Positions 14,225-26,269 are shown, counted from the first letter of the stretch. The stretch is DNA of 64,000 nt from Castor canadensis (GCF_047511655.1 NC_133399.1:5645333-5709332), one strand, 5' to 3'. The notes: generated by a model not told the origin, from the sequence alone. Numbers and translations are program-made.

Positions 14225-17200
14225 CCAGGAGCTCAGCATTACAGCTTGTACCTCTCCAGACTGTGGAGAGTCTGTGGGGAAGGTCATGTGTTCACATATG
14301 GTGTGATCTGTGGTTCTTTGGTTCCCTTATCCTGCCAATCTCTAGGTAGGATCTGATCTACCTGAATATTATAAATATTTGAAACCTAGGTCTTAAATCC
14401 AGGGTCAACTGTAGTAAATCCCTAAATTTATAGGTATAATTGCCCAACTCACTGCAAAGGGATTTCATAGGCATTTGATGATCAAGTTGATGAATAGATC
14501 TGGGGAGTTTAGGGTTTGAGGTTGTTGCTCTCTTGTACATAATTGATGTATCTAGACAGTATTTTCATAAATGAAATGCAGATTGATGTAGGACATAAAC
14601 ATGGTGAAAGGAGGTTATAGGGCAGAACAGCACCAACTGCAAGGCATGCAGGACCTTAAGGATGAGACAAAGCAGGGTTGTGTTTTATAGGGGGGAGGAA
14701 ACAGGAAGAGAAGGAAGGTGGGAGATGAGGAAGATGCAAGGGACAACAACTGCCCTTGGAGCAGAGATTCTTTCCCTGAGAACAGCCTGTCCTTAGAGTG
14801 TCAGTAAAGGAGGTGTCATTTGCTGATTCTTATTGGACATGGTCAGACATCACAGACATGGAGGGATCAGAGAACATTTAGGGCAGTTTGCTTAAGGAGT
14901 GTTCTGTTTCTTGTGATCAATTAAGCTACTGATATTGAGGCAGAAACTGTGGAAATTGAGTTTGTGCTTGCCTTGCTGTAGATTTAAAAAGGCAGGACAC
15001 CTAAGTGTAAGGAGAACAGGAAGTATGATGGGATGGTTGTCTTTAATCTCCAGTGTTCACCAGGAGTACTTGGGTAATTCTGTGTAACTTTTCAGCTGTA
15101 CACATTTGTGTTCAGGTCATTGTTTAGGCACAATGTGCTTCAAGGCAATTGAGAAAGTCTGTCATAGACAGTGAAAAATAAGCTATCTTTGGGATGTGCC
15201 TGCAGCAAAAGTGGTTTATTAATTTCAGTGTTTATTTGTGTTGCTCTTGGTCCCAGGTTATGCTACAGAGTAAGTAAAACTCAGAATGTCCTGAGCAATA
15301 GGAGCATATTTGGTTGTTTATCCTTGGCTCTTTTTAGGTGGTGTTGATATGGCAGTAGTGAGATGGTGCACAGTGCCATCACCAGATAACTTCAAGATAG
15401 GAAATGGTGCCCTGGACCAGTGACTAATGCCTGCAATCCTATCTTCTTGAAAGCAGAGATTAGGAGGATCATGGTTTGAAGCCAGCCCTGGGAAAATAAG
15501 CCAGCAGTGAGAAAATAGTTTGCAAGAACCTATTCAAAAATTCTGAACACAAGGATGGGCTGCTGGGATGGTTCAAGTGGTAGAGCACCTATATAGCAAG
15601 TGCAAGGCCACCAATACCATAAAAAAAGATGGGGAATGGTGACCATACAGAGCAAACACAGGTGGGACTGGAATCTGCAGTGGAGCTAGTGTGGTGGGAT
15701 TCGGTGCTAAACTTATCAGATATCTACAGCTCTGCATTCCAGTCTGTCCTCAGAATTAAAATATGGGCTTCCCATTGGTGTTGGGGAATTCATTTGAGTT
15801 TAGCAATGCCAGGAAAAGACAGTGCAGCTCTGGATATTTAATTGGCTTTGGATGAGAGTTTTACACCTTCCCAATGTCCCTGTTTAGTAGTGAGCTATTT
15901 CATAGTGGAAAGTGGAGAACATAGTCTGTGTGGAGGTTCCAGCATTAAATTTACTGGTTTTGTAGGGTTCTTCTCCCTTCCTTGAAGTCAGCCACCATGT
16001 GCTGCCTCTGCACAAAGACAGTGGTCTCTATGTTTCAAAATATGTGTAATCCTCTCCTTATGGAATTTGGGTTAAAGAGGCTGCTTCCTTGAGTGGCTTC
16101 CCTTTCATTCTTTTGTATAATGTTTATTCTGTGAAATTGCACTTTACTTAACCAGTTAGGATTTTTGTTTGTCATTATTTTTGTGTAAGAGTTTAATGAT
16201 GTAATGATGCCTTAGGATGCAATTTTCATAAACTTCTGTAGAGAATTGAGAAAAATTCTTTTATAGATTCTTGGATGAAAGAAAATTTATATAGAAAAAT
16301 TTGATGCTATATGAGGTTATCATTTGATCTTTCCTGAATATGTGCTTATTTATTTTGAGATTTGTCAAAAATTGGAATGACATAATTCATTTAATTTTCT
16401 CTTATATTAAATAGAATTTAAGTTTGATTATATCTTGTTTCTGTTCATTTCCCCTGATGTTGAACATTTTAAGGTATGGTCCTTTTTTGTTTTGGTTCTT
16501 TTCTTTTTTGTTGTACTATGTTTTGAAGTCAATTCTGCAAATTTGAATTGTTGTTCCTGGAGTTTGTTTCTTGGTACAATCATTATTGAAGACACTGGAC
16601 AAACAGTTAAGAGTTAAAGCAAGTTCATGCCATAGGCCAGGAGTTAAGAGTAAAGCAAGAACCAAGTTTATTGAAAGATAGAAAAACACCCTGACAGGTA
16701 AGACTTAGTGAAAATACTCAGTCAAACAATGGCTGAAGTCTAGGCAATGATATAGAGCATTAACTGCCTTAGGTCTAACTATTCAACCTTTTAATGAAAT
16801 TTGTGACTAATTGTCAATGAATCAGCTTCTTTCTGAACTCAGCCACCTGTCTGTTCCCCCTTCTATCATACTGAGCATTCCATGAATGTCTGGTAAGCTG
16901 ACCCATGGGACCCATCTTCAGTTGCATTTTGTTATTTTGGTTTGATGATTGTTATTTTTGTGAGAAACCTATTGGTTCTCATACCCCTTTCAAGTGTTCA
17001 TTGCTAGTGTACCTCTCTCATCCAAAATGAAGTCACCTTTGTCATTGCTCCCCTCAAATTGCCAACAAAACAACAAAACCAAATGCTGGGATGATAGGTG
17101 TCTGACACTATTACTGTGAAAATTCTTATATTTTGTTTTTCCTGTTTTCAAATACAATTTGATCATTGTGAATGACAGAGAATATAATTCACATTTTCCT

Positions 17201-17745
17201 GCAGAAACTGGGTTTGTCCTTCCCTCATGTGTTAAAGAGATTCTTTTTTTAGCCAGTATTGTATGATTGCTATTCTGTTTTGAATCAGTTTTCTGTTTAT
17301 AATAAATACCAGTGAAGGCTGATTTCCTTTTTTCTGAGATGTATTGGTAAATCTCTTTTCCTTTTTTCTTTGTCCTTCATTTATTTTTTACTTTTTTGCT
17401 CAGACAAGGAGGGTAATTTTTGACAGACTGCTCAAAACACAGCTGAGAGCAGGGATTTGGACTGGCAAACTGGTCACAGCTTTCTATTGCATTCTTGCTC
17501 ATGGACCACTCTGGAGCACAGTGTCCAGGTGGAAAAACTTTGAGGTTCTTCCAGGCAATCATCTATTCCTCCTCCCATGTCCATTCCACTGCACCCACCA
17601 AATGCCCATCAGAAGGTGACATCTATCACAAAGTTCCAAGGACAATGTCCTACCCTGGTTGGCTCTGTCCTGAAAGGCACTCTCATACATCTTTGACCAT
17701 GGTCATTTATATTTGGAGCTCTTCCTATGATCTTTCAGGCAGCTT
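14225..17745 (+). repeat. Duplicon A, inverted copy of duplicon B
   Basis: About 3.5 kb that aligns with the reverse complement of 52790-55440. Matching anchors in order: the 'gactgtg(g/t)agat/gtctg' region with 'tgatctgtggt(t/c)cttggttccc' (14310 vs 55390), 'actaaatccctaaatttata' (14415), 'gtttatttgtgtt..ctcttggtcccaggtt' (15230 vs 54410), a dimeric SINE at the same place (15412 vs 54245), 'ttcatttgagtttagcaatgccaggaaa' (15790 vs 53850), and 'gaggttcttc(c/t)aggcaatc' (17540 vs 52980). The copy starts just after the ERV 3' LTR ending at 14212, which B lacks. It contains no KRAB or finger exon. The 16600-17270 part has no clear partner in B and may be an insertion. Confidence 0.75.
15412..15627 (+). 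mobile_element. Dimeric B1/ID-like SINE, shared by A and B
   Basis: B1-like half ('gtgactaatgcctgcaatcct') followed by ID-like half ('atggttcaagtggtagagcacct') and an A tail. Imperfect 15-bp target duplications 'agat(a/g)ggaaatggtg' flank it (15397 and 15626). The same insertion is found inverted at 54024-54245. Confidence 0.88.
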
Positions 17746-17968
17746 ATAAATCTCTTTGTTATAGTGTAGTATTTTGAAGACTATAATTTCAACCTTGTTT
17801 ATTAAGGTTACTCAACTAATTACCTTGTATTCTTTCTCCTTCAGTCTCTCTTCTCCCTTTTATTCTTTGAATCACTTCTAAGAGACATTCTTTGTATGTA
17901 GACAATCCAACATTTTATCCATGATCAGCTAATGGAATTAAAAGTTTGGGCCAGCCCTTGTGGTTCAA

Positions 17969-18180
17969 GGAAACACCTTCTTCTTATTTATATATTTTTA
18001 TTGGTCATATCAAAGTTATAATCAAGGCCTTAAGCTTCTTAGGGAGGTACTCTACCACTTTAGCCACTCCACCGGCCCTTTTTTATGTTGAATATCCTTG
18101 AGATACAGTCTCATGAACAAATTGATCTCTGCCTCCTTAGTAGCTAGGATAACAGGAATGAGTCACTAGCATCCAGTTTT
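17969..18180 (-). mobile_element. SINE at start of tandem unit 1
   Basis: Minus-strand dimeric SINE: 'actctaccactttagccactccaccggccc' (ID half) then 'gatctctgcctccttagtagctaggataacagg' (B1 half). Duplicated at 19294-19505. Confidence 0.8.
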
Positions 18181-19293
18181 TGAGATCACTTTCTTTTTTC
18201 AATGATTTTAAATGCTGTTAGCCAGTTGCCATATGTACTGTACTTTGTAAGTAGTTGTTTGCTACTTTTGGGTGTGTTCTCAGAATTAGAGAATTGTATG
18301 GATCCAACTAGATGTTGTGACATGTTGAAATAGATCTATTTGTAAGGACAAGTGCCACATTCTCCTTGGTTCACTGTGATTTCACTTGCTTAATGAATAC
18401 AGCTAATTTTATTTGAGTTGTCAGTAATGAATCTTATTTCTTGTTATGTGTGTGTTGGTTTGAAAGAAACCAGGTGAAGCTTCCAAATGTTGTATTCAGT
18501 CCAAACACAGAGGTGTTACTCAATTTTCCCAAGAAACAAAATTTTGATCTGAAGTATTTCAAATAATCTGTCTTGGTAACCAGGTGGTTATTTTGTGTTT
18601 GAATCCTATAGGCTGTCTTTTCCTTTCTCTGGGCCACAGTTGCCTGTGATGTATTCCTTTAAAATTGTTGAAGGAATTTTTCCTGTTGTTTTTGTTCTGG
18701 GGTTTGAAGTCAGGGCCTAACAATTGTTATTCCAGAACTCTACCATGTAATTCTTTCTGCCAGCTGATTCTCATTCCTAGGGAACAAGTATGTGTGAGTG
18801 GAGAGATTTTCTGTTGTCATGATATGAAGCAGGCACTGGATTCAGTGACATCTAGTGGATGAATAGCAAGGATATTGTTAAACATTGTGCAGTGGTCAGT
18901 ACATTACCCACAATTAAATATCAAGTCCCTAATGTTGCTAGTGCTGAAATTGAGAAACCTTGTTGTAGGCAGATCTTGCTATTGCTGCTGAAAACCTGCT
19001 CATCATTACTGGACAATAAAGTGTGCTATCATGTACCTTTCTTTGTACTGGACTATAATCCAGGTTATTTTGTGTGCTAAGCAAGCACTGTATGATTGAT
19101 CTATATTGTCAGCATTATGTACATATATATTTAAGATATGGTTTCCCTGTGGAGTCCAGAGTATTTTTGAACACTTTTTTGTGGTAATGGGATTTGAAGT
19201 CAAGGCTCATCCATGCTAGCTCAGGCACTAACACTTGATCCACTCCAACAGACTATTCTTGAGTTGGATAGTATCAACACAGTGTCTTGCAAA

Positions 19294-19505
19294 GGAATCA
19301 TCTTCTTCCTATTTATATATTTTTATTGGTCATATTGAAGTTATACTCAAGGCCTTATGCTTCCTATGAAGGTACTCTACCACTTGAGCCAGTCCACCAG
19401 CCCTTTTTTATGTTGAATATTATTGAGATATTATCTCATGAACTATTTGATCTCTGCCTCCTTAGTAGCTAGGATAACAGGAATGAGTAACTAGCATCCA
19501 GTTTT
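19294..19505 (-). mobile_element. SINE at start of tandem unit 2
   Basis: Copy of the SINE at 17969-18180, carried by the tandem duplication. Confidence 0.8.
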
Positions 19506-20502
19506 TGAGATCACTTCCTTTTTTCAATGATTTTAAATTCTGTTAGCCATTTACTATATGTACTGTTCTTTGTAAGTAGTTGTTTGCTACTTTTGGGTGT
19601 GTTCTCAGAGTTAGAGAATTGTATGGATCCAACTAGATGTTGTGACATGTTGAAATAGATCTATTTGTAAGGACAAGTGCCACATTCTCTTTGGTTCATT
19701 GAGATTTAACATGCTTAATGAAGACAGCTAATTTTATTTGAGTTGTCAGTAATGAGACTTATTTCATGTTATGTTTGTGTTGATTTGAAAGAAACCAAGG
19801 GAAGCTTCCAAATGCGGTATTCAGTCCAATCGCAGAGGTGGTGATTAATTTCCTCAAGAAACAAAATTTTGATCTGAGGTATTTCAAATAATCTGCCTTG
19901 CTAACCAGAAGGTTATTTTGTGTTTGAATCCTATAGGCTGTCTTTTCCTTTCTCTGGGCCATGGTTGCCTTTGATTTATTTCTTTAAAATTATTGAAGGA
20001 ATTTTTGTTATTGTTGTTGTTCTGGGGTTTGAACTCAGGGCCTAACAATTGCTAATCTGGAACTCTACCCTGTAATTCTTTTTGCCAGCTGATTCTCATT
20101 CCTATGGACCATGTGTGTGTGTGAGTGGAGAGATTTTCTATTGTCGTGTTGTGAAGCAGGTACTGGATTTAGTGACATCTAGTGGATGAATACCAAGGAT
20201 GTGTTAAACATTGTGTAGTAGTCAGAACATTGCCCACAATTAAATATCAAGCCCCTAATTTTGCTAGTGCTGAAATTGTGAAACCTTGTTGTAAGTGGAT
20301 CTTGCCATATCTGCTGTAACCCTGCTCATTATTATGGGACCTTAAAGTGTGCTATCATCTACCTTTCTTTGTACTCGACTATAATCCAGGTTATTTTGTG
20401 TGCTAAGCAAGCACTGTATGACTGAGCTATATTGTCAGCATTATGCACATATATATTTAAGACATGGTTTCCCTGTGGAGTCCACATTATTTTTGAACAC
20501 TT

Positions 20503-20716
20503 GTTTGTTTTGGTGGTAGTGGGATTTGAACTCAAGTCTCATCCATGCTAGCTCAGGCACTAACACTTGATCCACTCCCACAGACTATTGTTGTGTTGGA
20601 TAATATCAACATACTGTCTTGCAAACTATTTGGCTGGGCTGGTTTTGAACCTCAATCCCCCTGATCTCCGCCTACCAACTAGCTATGACCACAGGCATGA
20701 GCCACTGCCACCAGTT
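20503..20716 (-). mobile_element. SINE at end of tandem unit 2
   Basis: Minus-strand dimeric SINE. The unit-1 counterpart is cut at 'cttgcaaa' (19293), which places the duplication breakpoint inside this element. Confidence 0.8.
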
Positions 20717-21103
20717 CTGACCTGGAACTTTTGGTCTTCATGATTGATCCTTCCAAAGTGCTGGCTTGAAGCCTTGTCCCTCCAAGCCTTGCTTTAATTG
20801 CTGTCATATGCTTCTGCTGTTCATCTCTTCTTTGCTTCCTTTCTTTCTTCTTATTCTTTCTTCATTCCTCCTTTCTTTTCATTCTTCTTTCATTTGCCTG
20901 GGCAACTTTTTCAAATTATCTGCTCTATCATGTAAATATTTCTTTTTTCAGACTGGTGTCTATTGTAAATGTAACTGGTTTCTTAGTTTGTATATATTAT
21001 TGTCATATGCATTTTGTACAGTGCATATATGTTTCCCCAATATTCCATCTGCTTCTTAACTTTACCCAGAATATGTTTTGCTAATCAGAAACCTTAAATG
21101 TTA

Positions 21104-21280
21104 AGCCAGACATGGTGGGGCACACCTATAATTAGGCATTTGTAGACTGAGGCATGGAGAATGAAATACAAGGCCAGCCTGGGATAAATAGTGAGCTCCA
21201 GATGTCATTGTGTCTCAATAGTACAGTTTTGCTTATCAAGCATGAACCCCTGAGTTCAAACTCCAGGACCACAAAAAAAA
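21104..21280 (+). mobile_element. B1-like/dimeric SINE
   Basis: 'gccagacatggtggggcacacctata' start, ID-like end 'ctgagttcaaactccagg' and A tail. Confidence 0.85.
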
Positions 21281-21344
21281 TTATTGAGCTCCTGCTCAGT
21301 CTTTGTGACAAAAAAAAAAAAACTGAACAAATCCCAGTCCCAGA

Positions 21345-21550
21345 GCCTCATCCTTGTACTCCAAGGATCTTTAGAGGCAGAGATCAGGAGTATTGTGATT
21401 CAAAGCCAGCACATGCAAAATTGTTCACCATACCCTATCTGAAAGGAACTGATCAGAAAAAAAGGGCTGGAGGACTGTCTCAAGTAGTAATAGTATCTGC
21501 CTAGCAAGTATGACACTCTCAATTCAAACCCCAGTTCCATCCCCCGCAAA
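21345..21550 (+). mobile_element. Dimeric SINE
   Basis: B1-like half with 'gaggcagagatcaggagtattgtg', ID-like half with 'ctgcctagcaagtatga', A-poor tail. Confidence 0.85.
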
Positions 21551-21759
21551 CATAGGATTCCAAGAGTTTGGTCCCAAGCCCTTTGCATATGCATACTAAT
21601 ATGCATATAAATGTGATGGGGGAGATATATGGATGCACATGTGCATTTCAATGTGACATGGGAGGCAGTAATTTTGGCACATGTTTGAAATCAAAGATAG
21701 TCATGAGAGTCCAGAAGAGGGTTGGAAGTTTCAGAGCAGATATGCATAGCATGTATACA

Positions 21760-22570
21760 CAATAAAAGTCCTCATAAAACAACATGATCAGAACACTTCA
21801 CACTTTCCAAAGGACAGAAACTAAAGAAACTGTTATACAGTAAGTCACAAATACACTCTTCCAAGTTTTTATTCCTGCACATGAGTACTGCCTAAAATAT
21901 GTCTTCTGGCCTGGCTTTGTGGTTCAAGTAGTAAAGTGCACCCTGAGCATGCATTGTGTCCTGAATTCACCCCCAAATGGTGAAAAAGAAATAGGAAACT
22001 ACAACATGTGCTTCTTCCAGCAGTTGTGATCTACTAGAACACCCTTTATATGGTGAGCTCCTGAATCTATAGTAAAATGTAGCTTCTCTCTTGCTTCTCT
22101 GGCTCTCCTCTCCTGCTAAAATTTGGTTTGGGCAGTAAATAAATATTCAGCCTCTACCATAATTCCTGCTATTTCTAGAATCACCAGAGCTGCCTTGGTT
22201 TTCTGATTTTAAAAAATACTGGCCTCAGTCATCATCAGTGCCAGAGTTTCTGCCTCTTTCTTCCACACATTGGTCCAAAATGTGAAAATTTATTGTTATA
22301 ACTGCCAAATTTGACATAGTGTCTTACCACTGCTAAAATTGCTTCCTGGGTTACCAAAATCATTGTAGCCATCCCCACTGCCATTATACTAACCACCAAC
22401 ATGTGTGACACCAAAGCCACCTTGAAATTTCCTCCTTGCCCAAAATAATCTTAATCAACAAAATCACTTCTGTGACTACCACCAAAGATTCCAGAACTCT
22501 TCATCCAATTTGGCTAGATGAAGCAATAATTAAATATATGTTGCTTTGACAGGGCTTTATTTCATTCTTG
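21760..22570 (-). pseudogene. HNRNPA1P: Processed hnRNPA1 pseudogene, 3' part
   Basis: Intronless, decayed copy of the 3' end of an hnRNPA1 mRNA (nuclear RNA-binding protein with two RRMs and a Gly-rich tail). On the minus strand it starts near 'aaagccctgtcaaagca' at 22560, runs through the Gly-rich tail (relics such as 'aatttggcagttataacaat' and 'tttggaccaatg' near 22300-22260), then enters the 3' UTR ('agcaggagaggagagccaga' at 22110, 'gtatttgtgactta' near 21850, 'tttctgtcctttggaaagtg' near 21815). Frameshifts and stops are frequent. A plus-strand ID-like SINE at 21906-21990 interrupts the UTR. The RRM part is missing here but present at 52165-52528. Assignment to A1 rather than A2B1 or A3 rests on the tail and UTR wording. 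Confidence 0.8.
21906..21990 (+). mobile_element. ID-like SINE in hnRNPA1 pseudogene
   Basis: 'ggcctggctttgtggttcaagtag' start. It interrupts the pseudogene 3' UTR; flanks 'atatgtcttct' and 'acatgtgcttctt' look like an imperfect target duplication. Confidence 0.8.
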
Positions 22571-22610
22571 CAGAGCAGACACACTACTGCTTCAGCCATA
22601 TTTCCTTTTC
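22563..22610 (-). mobile_element. Truncated ID-like SINE at pseudogene break
   Basis: Reverse complement 'atggctgaagcagtag..ctgctctgcaag' is the start of an ID-like unit that passes directly into hnRNPA1 sequence near 22565. Confidence 0.6.
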
Positions 22611-22689
22611 CTTTCTCTTTAATTTTTTGTGAAATATATTTGCCATAAAAATATATTTTTCTCCACATATGAAATTAGTGTTTTATTTC

Positions 22690-24180
22690 ATGTTTTTCCA
22701 TGTTTTAATTTCTTGGCTGAACATTGATAGATTGAAACATGAGTTGTGAGGAAGTCCTGGCCATCTGCTTCATTCTGATATCTAGAGTTACAGCATCAAA
22801 CCTACATTGACTTCCTGTGTCCTAGCATTCCTGTGTATCTCCTCCTTAACTAACGTGAGTTTTTGACATGGAACATTGAGTCTGAAGTTCTCTGAGCAGA
22901 CCTGTTGTCTCAGTTTCAGCAGGAATGTGCAAGAAGATTCCAAAGAGCATGACAAAAAGGAAGTGCCTGGTCTGGAGGACAAGGACAGGTTGTGCAGCAA
23001 TTACTGCCCCAACTCAAACTGAGACTGGTCTCCATGTAAAAAAAAGGGATCTGACAAGGACTGATGAGGGATTCTGTAATTTGAATTCACTCAGTCGCAT
23101 ATAGGATCCCTTTCCTGTCACTCAAGTCTTGGGAGGTGGGCCCTATATGCATTAGCCAATCAGAACATCTCGTTAATCACATGCACCAATCATCCAATGA
23201 GTGCACCAGTGACAGCAAGTCCAAGTTGCCTAGCGCATTGTTGACATACTTGCTCTCTGCCTGCTGCATAGGGAGTTCTCAGGCTACTCAACTAAGAGCA
23301 GCTATGTGATTTCTACTGACTTCAGTACTATAGGGAGGTCATCTGGACACATTAGAAGCAGGAAACTTGAGAGTGTGACGAGTGTGACTGGGCATCTGTA
23401 GATCTGGGGTAGAGACCTTTGGAACAGGCAGCTGGAGTGGTGCAGCTCAAGCTCCTGTCAGCTAGAGCTGACAGTGTGGGACCTGATCCCTCTGTTGGGC
23501 CTTTAGATCCCCTCCTGCCTGGAGTGTGGGGCTGCCCTGCTGTTCTTTGTCCACATTTGACAACTTTATTCCAGCCTGCCACCCTTCCAGGGCTGCTCTG
23601 CATGCAAACGCTTTTCTCTCAGACTGTGAGGTGTCTATGCTGTGTCATGTGACACTGCTGACTATTTGTGGACTTCGTACCAGGTTGAGGCACTGCTGTA
23701 CAGTGTCCCCATATCTCCTTTCTCTCTACTGGAACTTGGTTTCCTTTTGAGTCCTTCAGGTTCAAGGGAAGCATGGGATAAATTCTGTGTCCTGTCCCTT
23801 CAAACCAATGCTTCTGAGCACTGCCAGTAAATCCCTGAACTTCCATGGATCCCACCCATTGCCAGATTCATTGGAAATTCAGATCCACATGTGCATATGT
23901 TGGCTTTGGACTGGAGTGGGGAAATTTTTGCCATTCCTTAATTAACTGGTAATTGTGCACACATTGTTTCTAAACATCGTCTCCTGATGAAATGCTGATT
24001 AACTTAGAACATGACATTAAGAATATTACTCTATGGGGAAAGCAACAAAAGTAAGGTTTGCAGGAATCTCAAGGCAAAGAAGATTTGCATTCTTCAGGAG
24101 AAGAAAGAAATTGGGATAGGACAGACATGAACACAGGCAAAAATCAGTTTTCTCCTGTGATCACATTGCACTTGTTTTTT
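22690..24180 (+). repeat. Duplicon D, CCAAT-promoter-type ZNF 5' relic
   Basis: Plus-strand member of a four-copy family (D, E, F, G). Anchors shared with E in reverse complement are the 'gaatgaagcagatggccagg' block (22776 vs 50224), 'gagacaacaggt(c/t)t(g/a)ctcagagaa' (22895 vs 50090), the CCAAT cluster (23156-23199), 'ggctactcaactaagagcagc' (23282), 'agggaggtcatctgg' (23334), 'tttgagtccttcaggttcaagggaagc' (23746 vs 49211), 'gattcattggaaa' (23866) and 'gctgattaacttaga' (23994 vs 48955). The CCAAT boxes plus an exon-1-like donor context (GGGAG|GTCATC) are the look of a KRAB-ZNF promoter and first exon. No downstream coding exon is attached. Confidence 0.65.
23150..23340 (+). promoter_or_regulatory. 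Putative CCAAT-box promoter in duplicon D
   Basis: Three CCAAT motifs within 45 bp (23156-23160, 23185-23189, 23193-23197) are followed by an exon-like block ending AGGGAG|GTCATC near 23334. This arrangement resembles KRAB-ZNF promoters. It is the best-preserved CCAAT cluster among the D-G copies. No downstream exon is attached, so if it fires it would make a non-coding transcript. Confidence 0.4.
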
Positions 24181-24189
24181 TTGTTTGCT

Positions 24190-24400
24190 TGCTCTATTTT
24201 GGAAACTGGTGTATGAACTCATGGGTATTTGCAAAGCAGGTGCTGAACTGATAGAAGCACATGTTCAGTACATTTTACACTGGATATTTTCAAGATGAGA
24301 TCTTGCATAGTATCTCCCTAGGCTGGCCTTGACTGCCACACTCCTGATCTCAGTGTCCCAAGTACCAAAGATTACAAAGATTACAGTGCTTGATTCACTT
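24190..24400 (-). mobile_element. Dimeric SINE, diverged
   Basis: 'gtttgctctat..gtatgaactcatgggtatttgcaaagcaggtgct' (ID half) then 'cctaggctggccttgactgcca..tgatctcagtgtcccaagta' (B1 half). Confidence 0.75.
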
Positions 24401-24714
24401 TGGTCTATTGGGACACTAAAATGTGTTTGGCTGACTCAGGCTGAGATTCATCAAAATTTACTTTGAAACTATTTACCAATCATTTAAAAATTCGTCCACA
24501 TAATTTTTGAGGCAAAAAATTGGCATTTAAAATGAGTGTGCAGGAATGTATGAGGTTATGAAAGTGATAATGAGGAGTGTTGCTTCCAGGCTCCTTTTCT
24601 AGCACTGAAAAGAAGTCAGGGTTAGTCACAGCAAATTATGACAGTATGGTCAGATGCATGGATATTACTACTGTATTATTTATCATAAGTAGTGGTTTGG
24701 CTGATTTTTGTTTT

Positions 24715-24905
24715 GCTTTATATTGGGGGGCACCATGTGCTCCAAACTGAGGGCCTATCCCTGCTATGCAGTTGCTTTTCCACTTAAGCCACTCTTTTAG
24801 CCCTTTTTTGTGATGGGTGTTTTCAAGATAGAGTTTCATGAACAATTGCTGGGCTTCTAACCTCAATCCTCCCAACTCTAGGTCTTAAGTAGCTTAAATT
24901 AAAGC
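24715..24905 (-). mobile_element. Dimeric SINE, diverged
   Basis: 'ctatgcagttgcttttccacttaagccactc' then 'caagatagagtttcatgaacaattgctgggcttctaacctcaatcctccc'. Confidence 0.75.
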
Positions 24906-25119
24906 CTGAGACACCCATACCTAGCAGGAACAAAATTTAATGGCTTTGAAGTTCTGTTCAATTGCAAATATGCTCAGATTGCTCACAGGTTGGTCTGAAA
25001 CCTGACCCTACCTAGAGGCACAACCCTAGACCTTCTCCATTTCCCATTGGCCATCAGAAACTGCCCAAACCTTTCCCCTCTTAGAGTTTACCAAGGATTT
25101 AAAAGTGTTTGCTAGTCTA

Positions 25120-25300
25120 CACTGGTTTATTCAGGTAATTAACCCTAACTACTCAAGAGAAAGAGATCAGGAGGATCGCAGTCAAATAGTTTGTGGACCC
25201 TAACTTGAAAATACCCTACAGACAGAACTGCTGGCATAATGTCACAAAAGGTAGAGCAAGAGTGAGGCCCTGAATTCAAAGTCCAAAAGTGCCCACCTCA
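25120..25300 (+). mobile_element. Dimeric SINE, diverged
   Basis: 'aagagatcaggaggatcgcag' in the B1-like half, 'agtgaggccctgaattcaaag' in the ID-like half. Confidence 0.75.
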
Positions 25301-25916
25301 AATGTCTTGAAACTGAAACACCAGTCCTGTACCATGCTTGCTGCTCCTCTACTTTCTGGCAGAGATTACAGGTAGCCTTGTGATTTCCTCCCTCACTTAT
25401 ATTAACATTCCTTTATATATAACTGTGTTCTGTCTGGGTTTCTCCAAGTAGGACTTGATGAGTCTGGGCATCTTTAAAACAGGGACCATCCAAGATACTA
25501 AACCAGGTCTTTCCTCCTGGTAGAGTGAATCCTCACATGGCCTGGCCTATGAACCACTTCTCTGAGATTATAGGCTGTCCACTTGGGAAAGTGAGTAAGG
25601 AATTCTCTAAGAATATTCTTGAACCAATTTCCTACCAGAAGAAGCAGGTTCAACTCTGAAGAATATGTTCTACTGAACCACAATGAATCCCCAAGCTGCA
25701 CTGGGTAGGGAGCAGGTAGGAGGCCTGGCTTGCTGAGGGCAATGGCTGCAGACTGGTATTTGGTCCTAGAATTCTGCTAGGAAGGGGATCACTTCTCCTG
25801 TAACTCAGGTCTCAAGGATGTGTCCCAGAAGTCAAATTGCAGCAGGATTTGAACCAGAACTCTTTTGGTGTTCCACCATAAATAAAAGTGTTCATTGGAT
25901 TAATTATGTTTATTAT

Positions 25917-26266
25917 TGTTGCAGGAATCTCAAGCAGAAATATGGGCTACTGAGGCAATGTAGCAGGAAGCAAGGTTTTACTGTGCCAGCTCAGACCCAG
26001 TGGACTCGTATTTAAAGGCTGAGCCCCAAGAACAAAGAGGTCTCACCTTATATATCCTTGCAAGCAGGTTACCCAAGCAAAAAAGCAAAACCCAACCCAA
26101 ATATGGCTGTATGTGACCTTATTAGCTATTTCATTTCCCCAGTGCTATGTGACCTGCTTCACATTTCAGTTCTTTAAGTTTTATCTCTGCTTTGCCATCC
26201 ATTCCCTCTGCCTCATTATCAGAACATAGCCTGTCTGCTTCTCTTCTGGCCCTCCTTCCTGCTACA
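25917..26266 (-). mobile_element. Solo ERV1 LTR (family 1) with TTAT duplication
   Basis: 350-bp LTR in minus orientation, same family as 13843-14212. On the plus strand it begins TGTTGCAGG at 25917 and ends GCTACA at 26266. Flanked by 4-bp direct repeats TTAT at 25913-25916 and 26267-26270, the size expected for ERV1/gammaretrovirus-type integration. No internal sequence, so it is a solo LTR left by LTR-LTR recombination. It lies next to the older env relic at 26270. Confidence 0.88.
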
Positions 26267-26269
26267 TTA

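Larger units (their letters stand above)
17969..20625. repeat. 1.33-kb direct tandem duplication
   Basis: Two head-to-tail units, 17969-19293 and 19294-20625, aligned along their entire length. Examples: 'gtagttgtttgctacttttgggtgtgttctcag' at 18250 and 19576; 'gtatggatccaactagatgttgtgacatgttgaaatag' at 18295 and 19620; 'ctcatccatgctagctcaggcactaacacttgatccactcc' at 19206 and 20538. Both edges lie inside minus-strand SINEs. Each unit carries an open frame of 67 codons (18434-18637 and 19759-19962, minus) beginning MAQRKEKTAYRIQTQNN, but this is shared by descent rather than sign of a gene. Confidence 0.92.

Noticed and set aside
14570-14860. Purine-rich segment as a regulatory element
   Set aside because: Only base composition; no motif or conservation in duplicon B beyond ordinary homology.
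16600-17000. Possible LTR within duplicon A
   Set aside because: Contains a direct repeat (gttaagag(t)taaagcaag) and has no clear partner in B, but no TG..CA ends or target duplication could be defined.
18434-19962. Paired 67-codon frames with similar protein in the tandem units
   Set aside because: Similarity is due to the tandem DNA duplication. No start context, splice signals or known domain.
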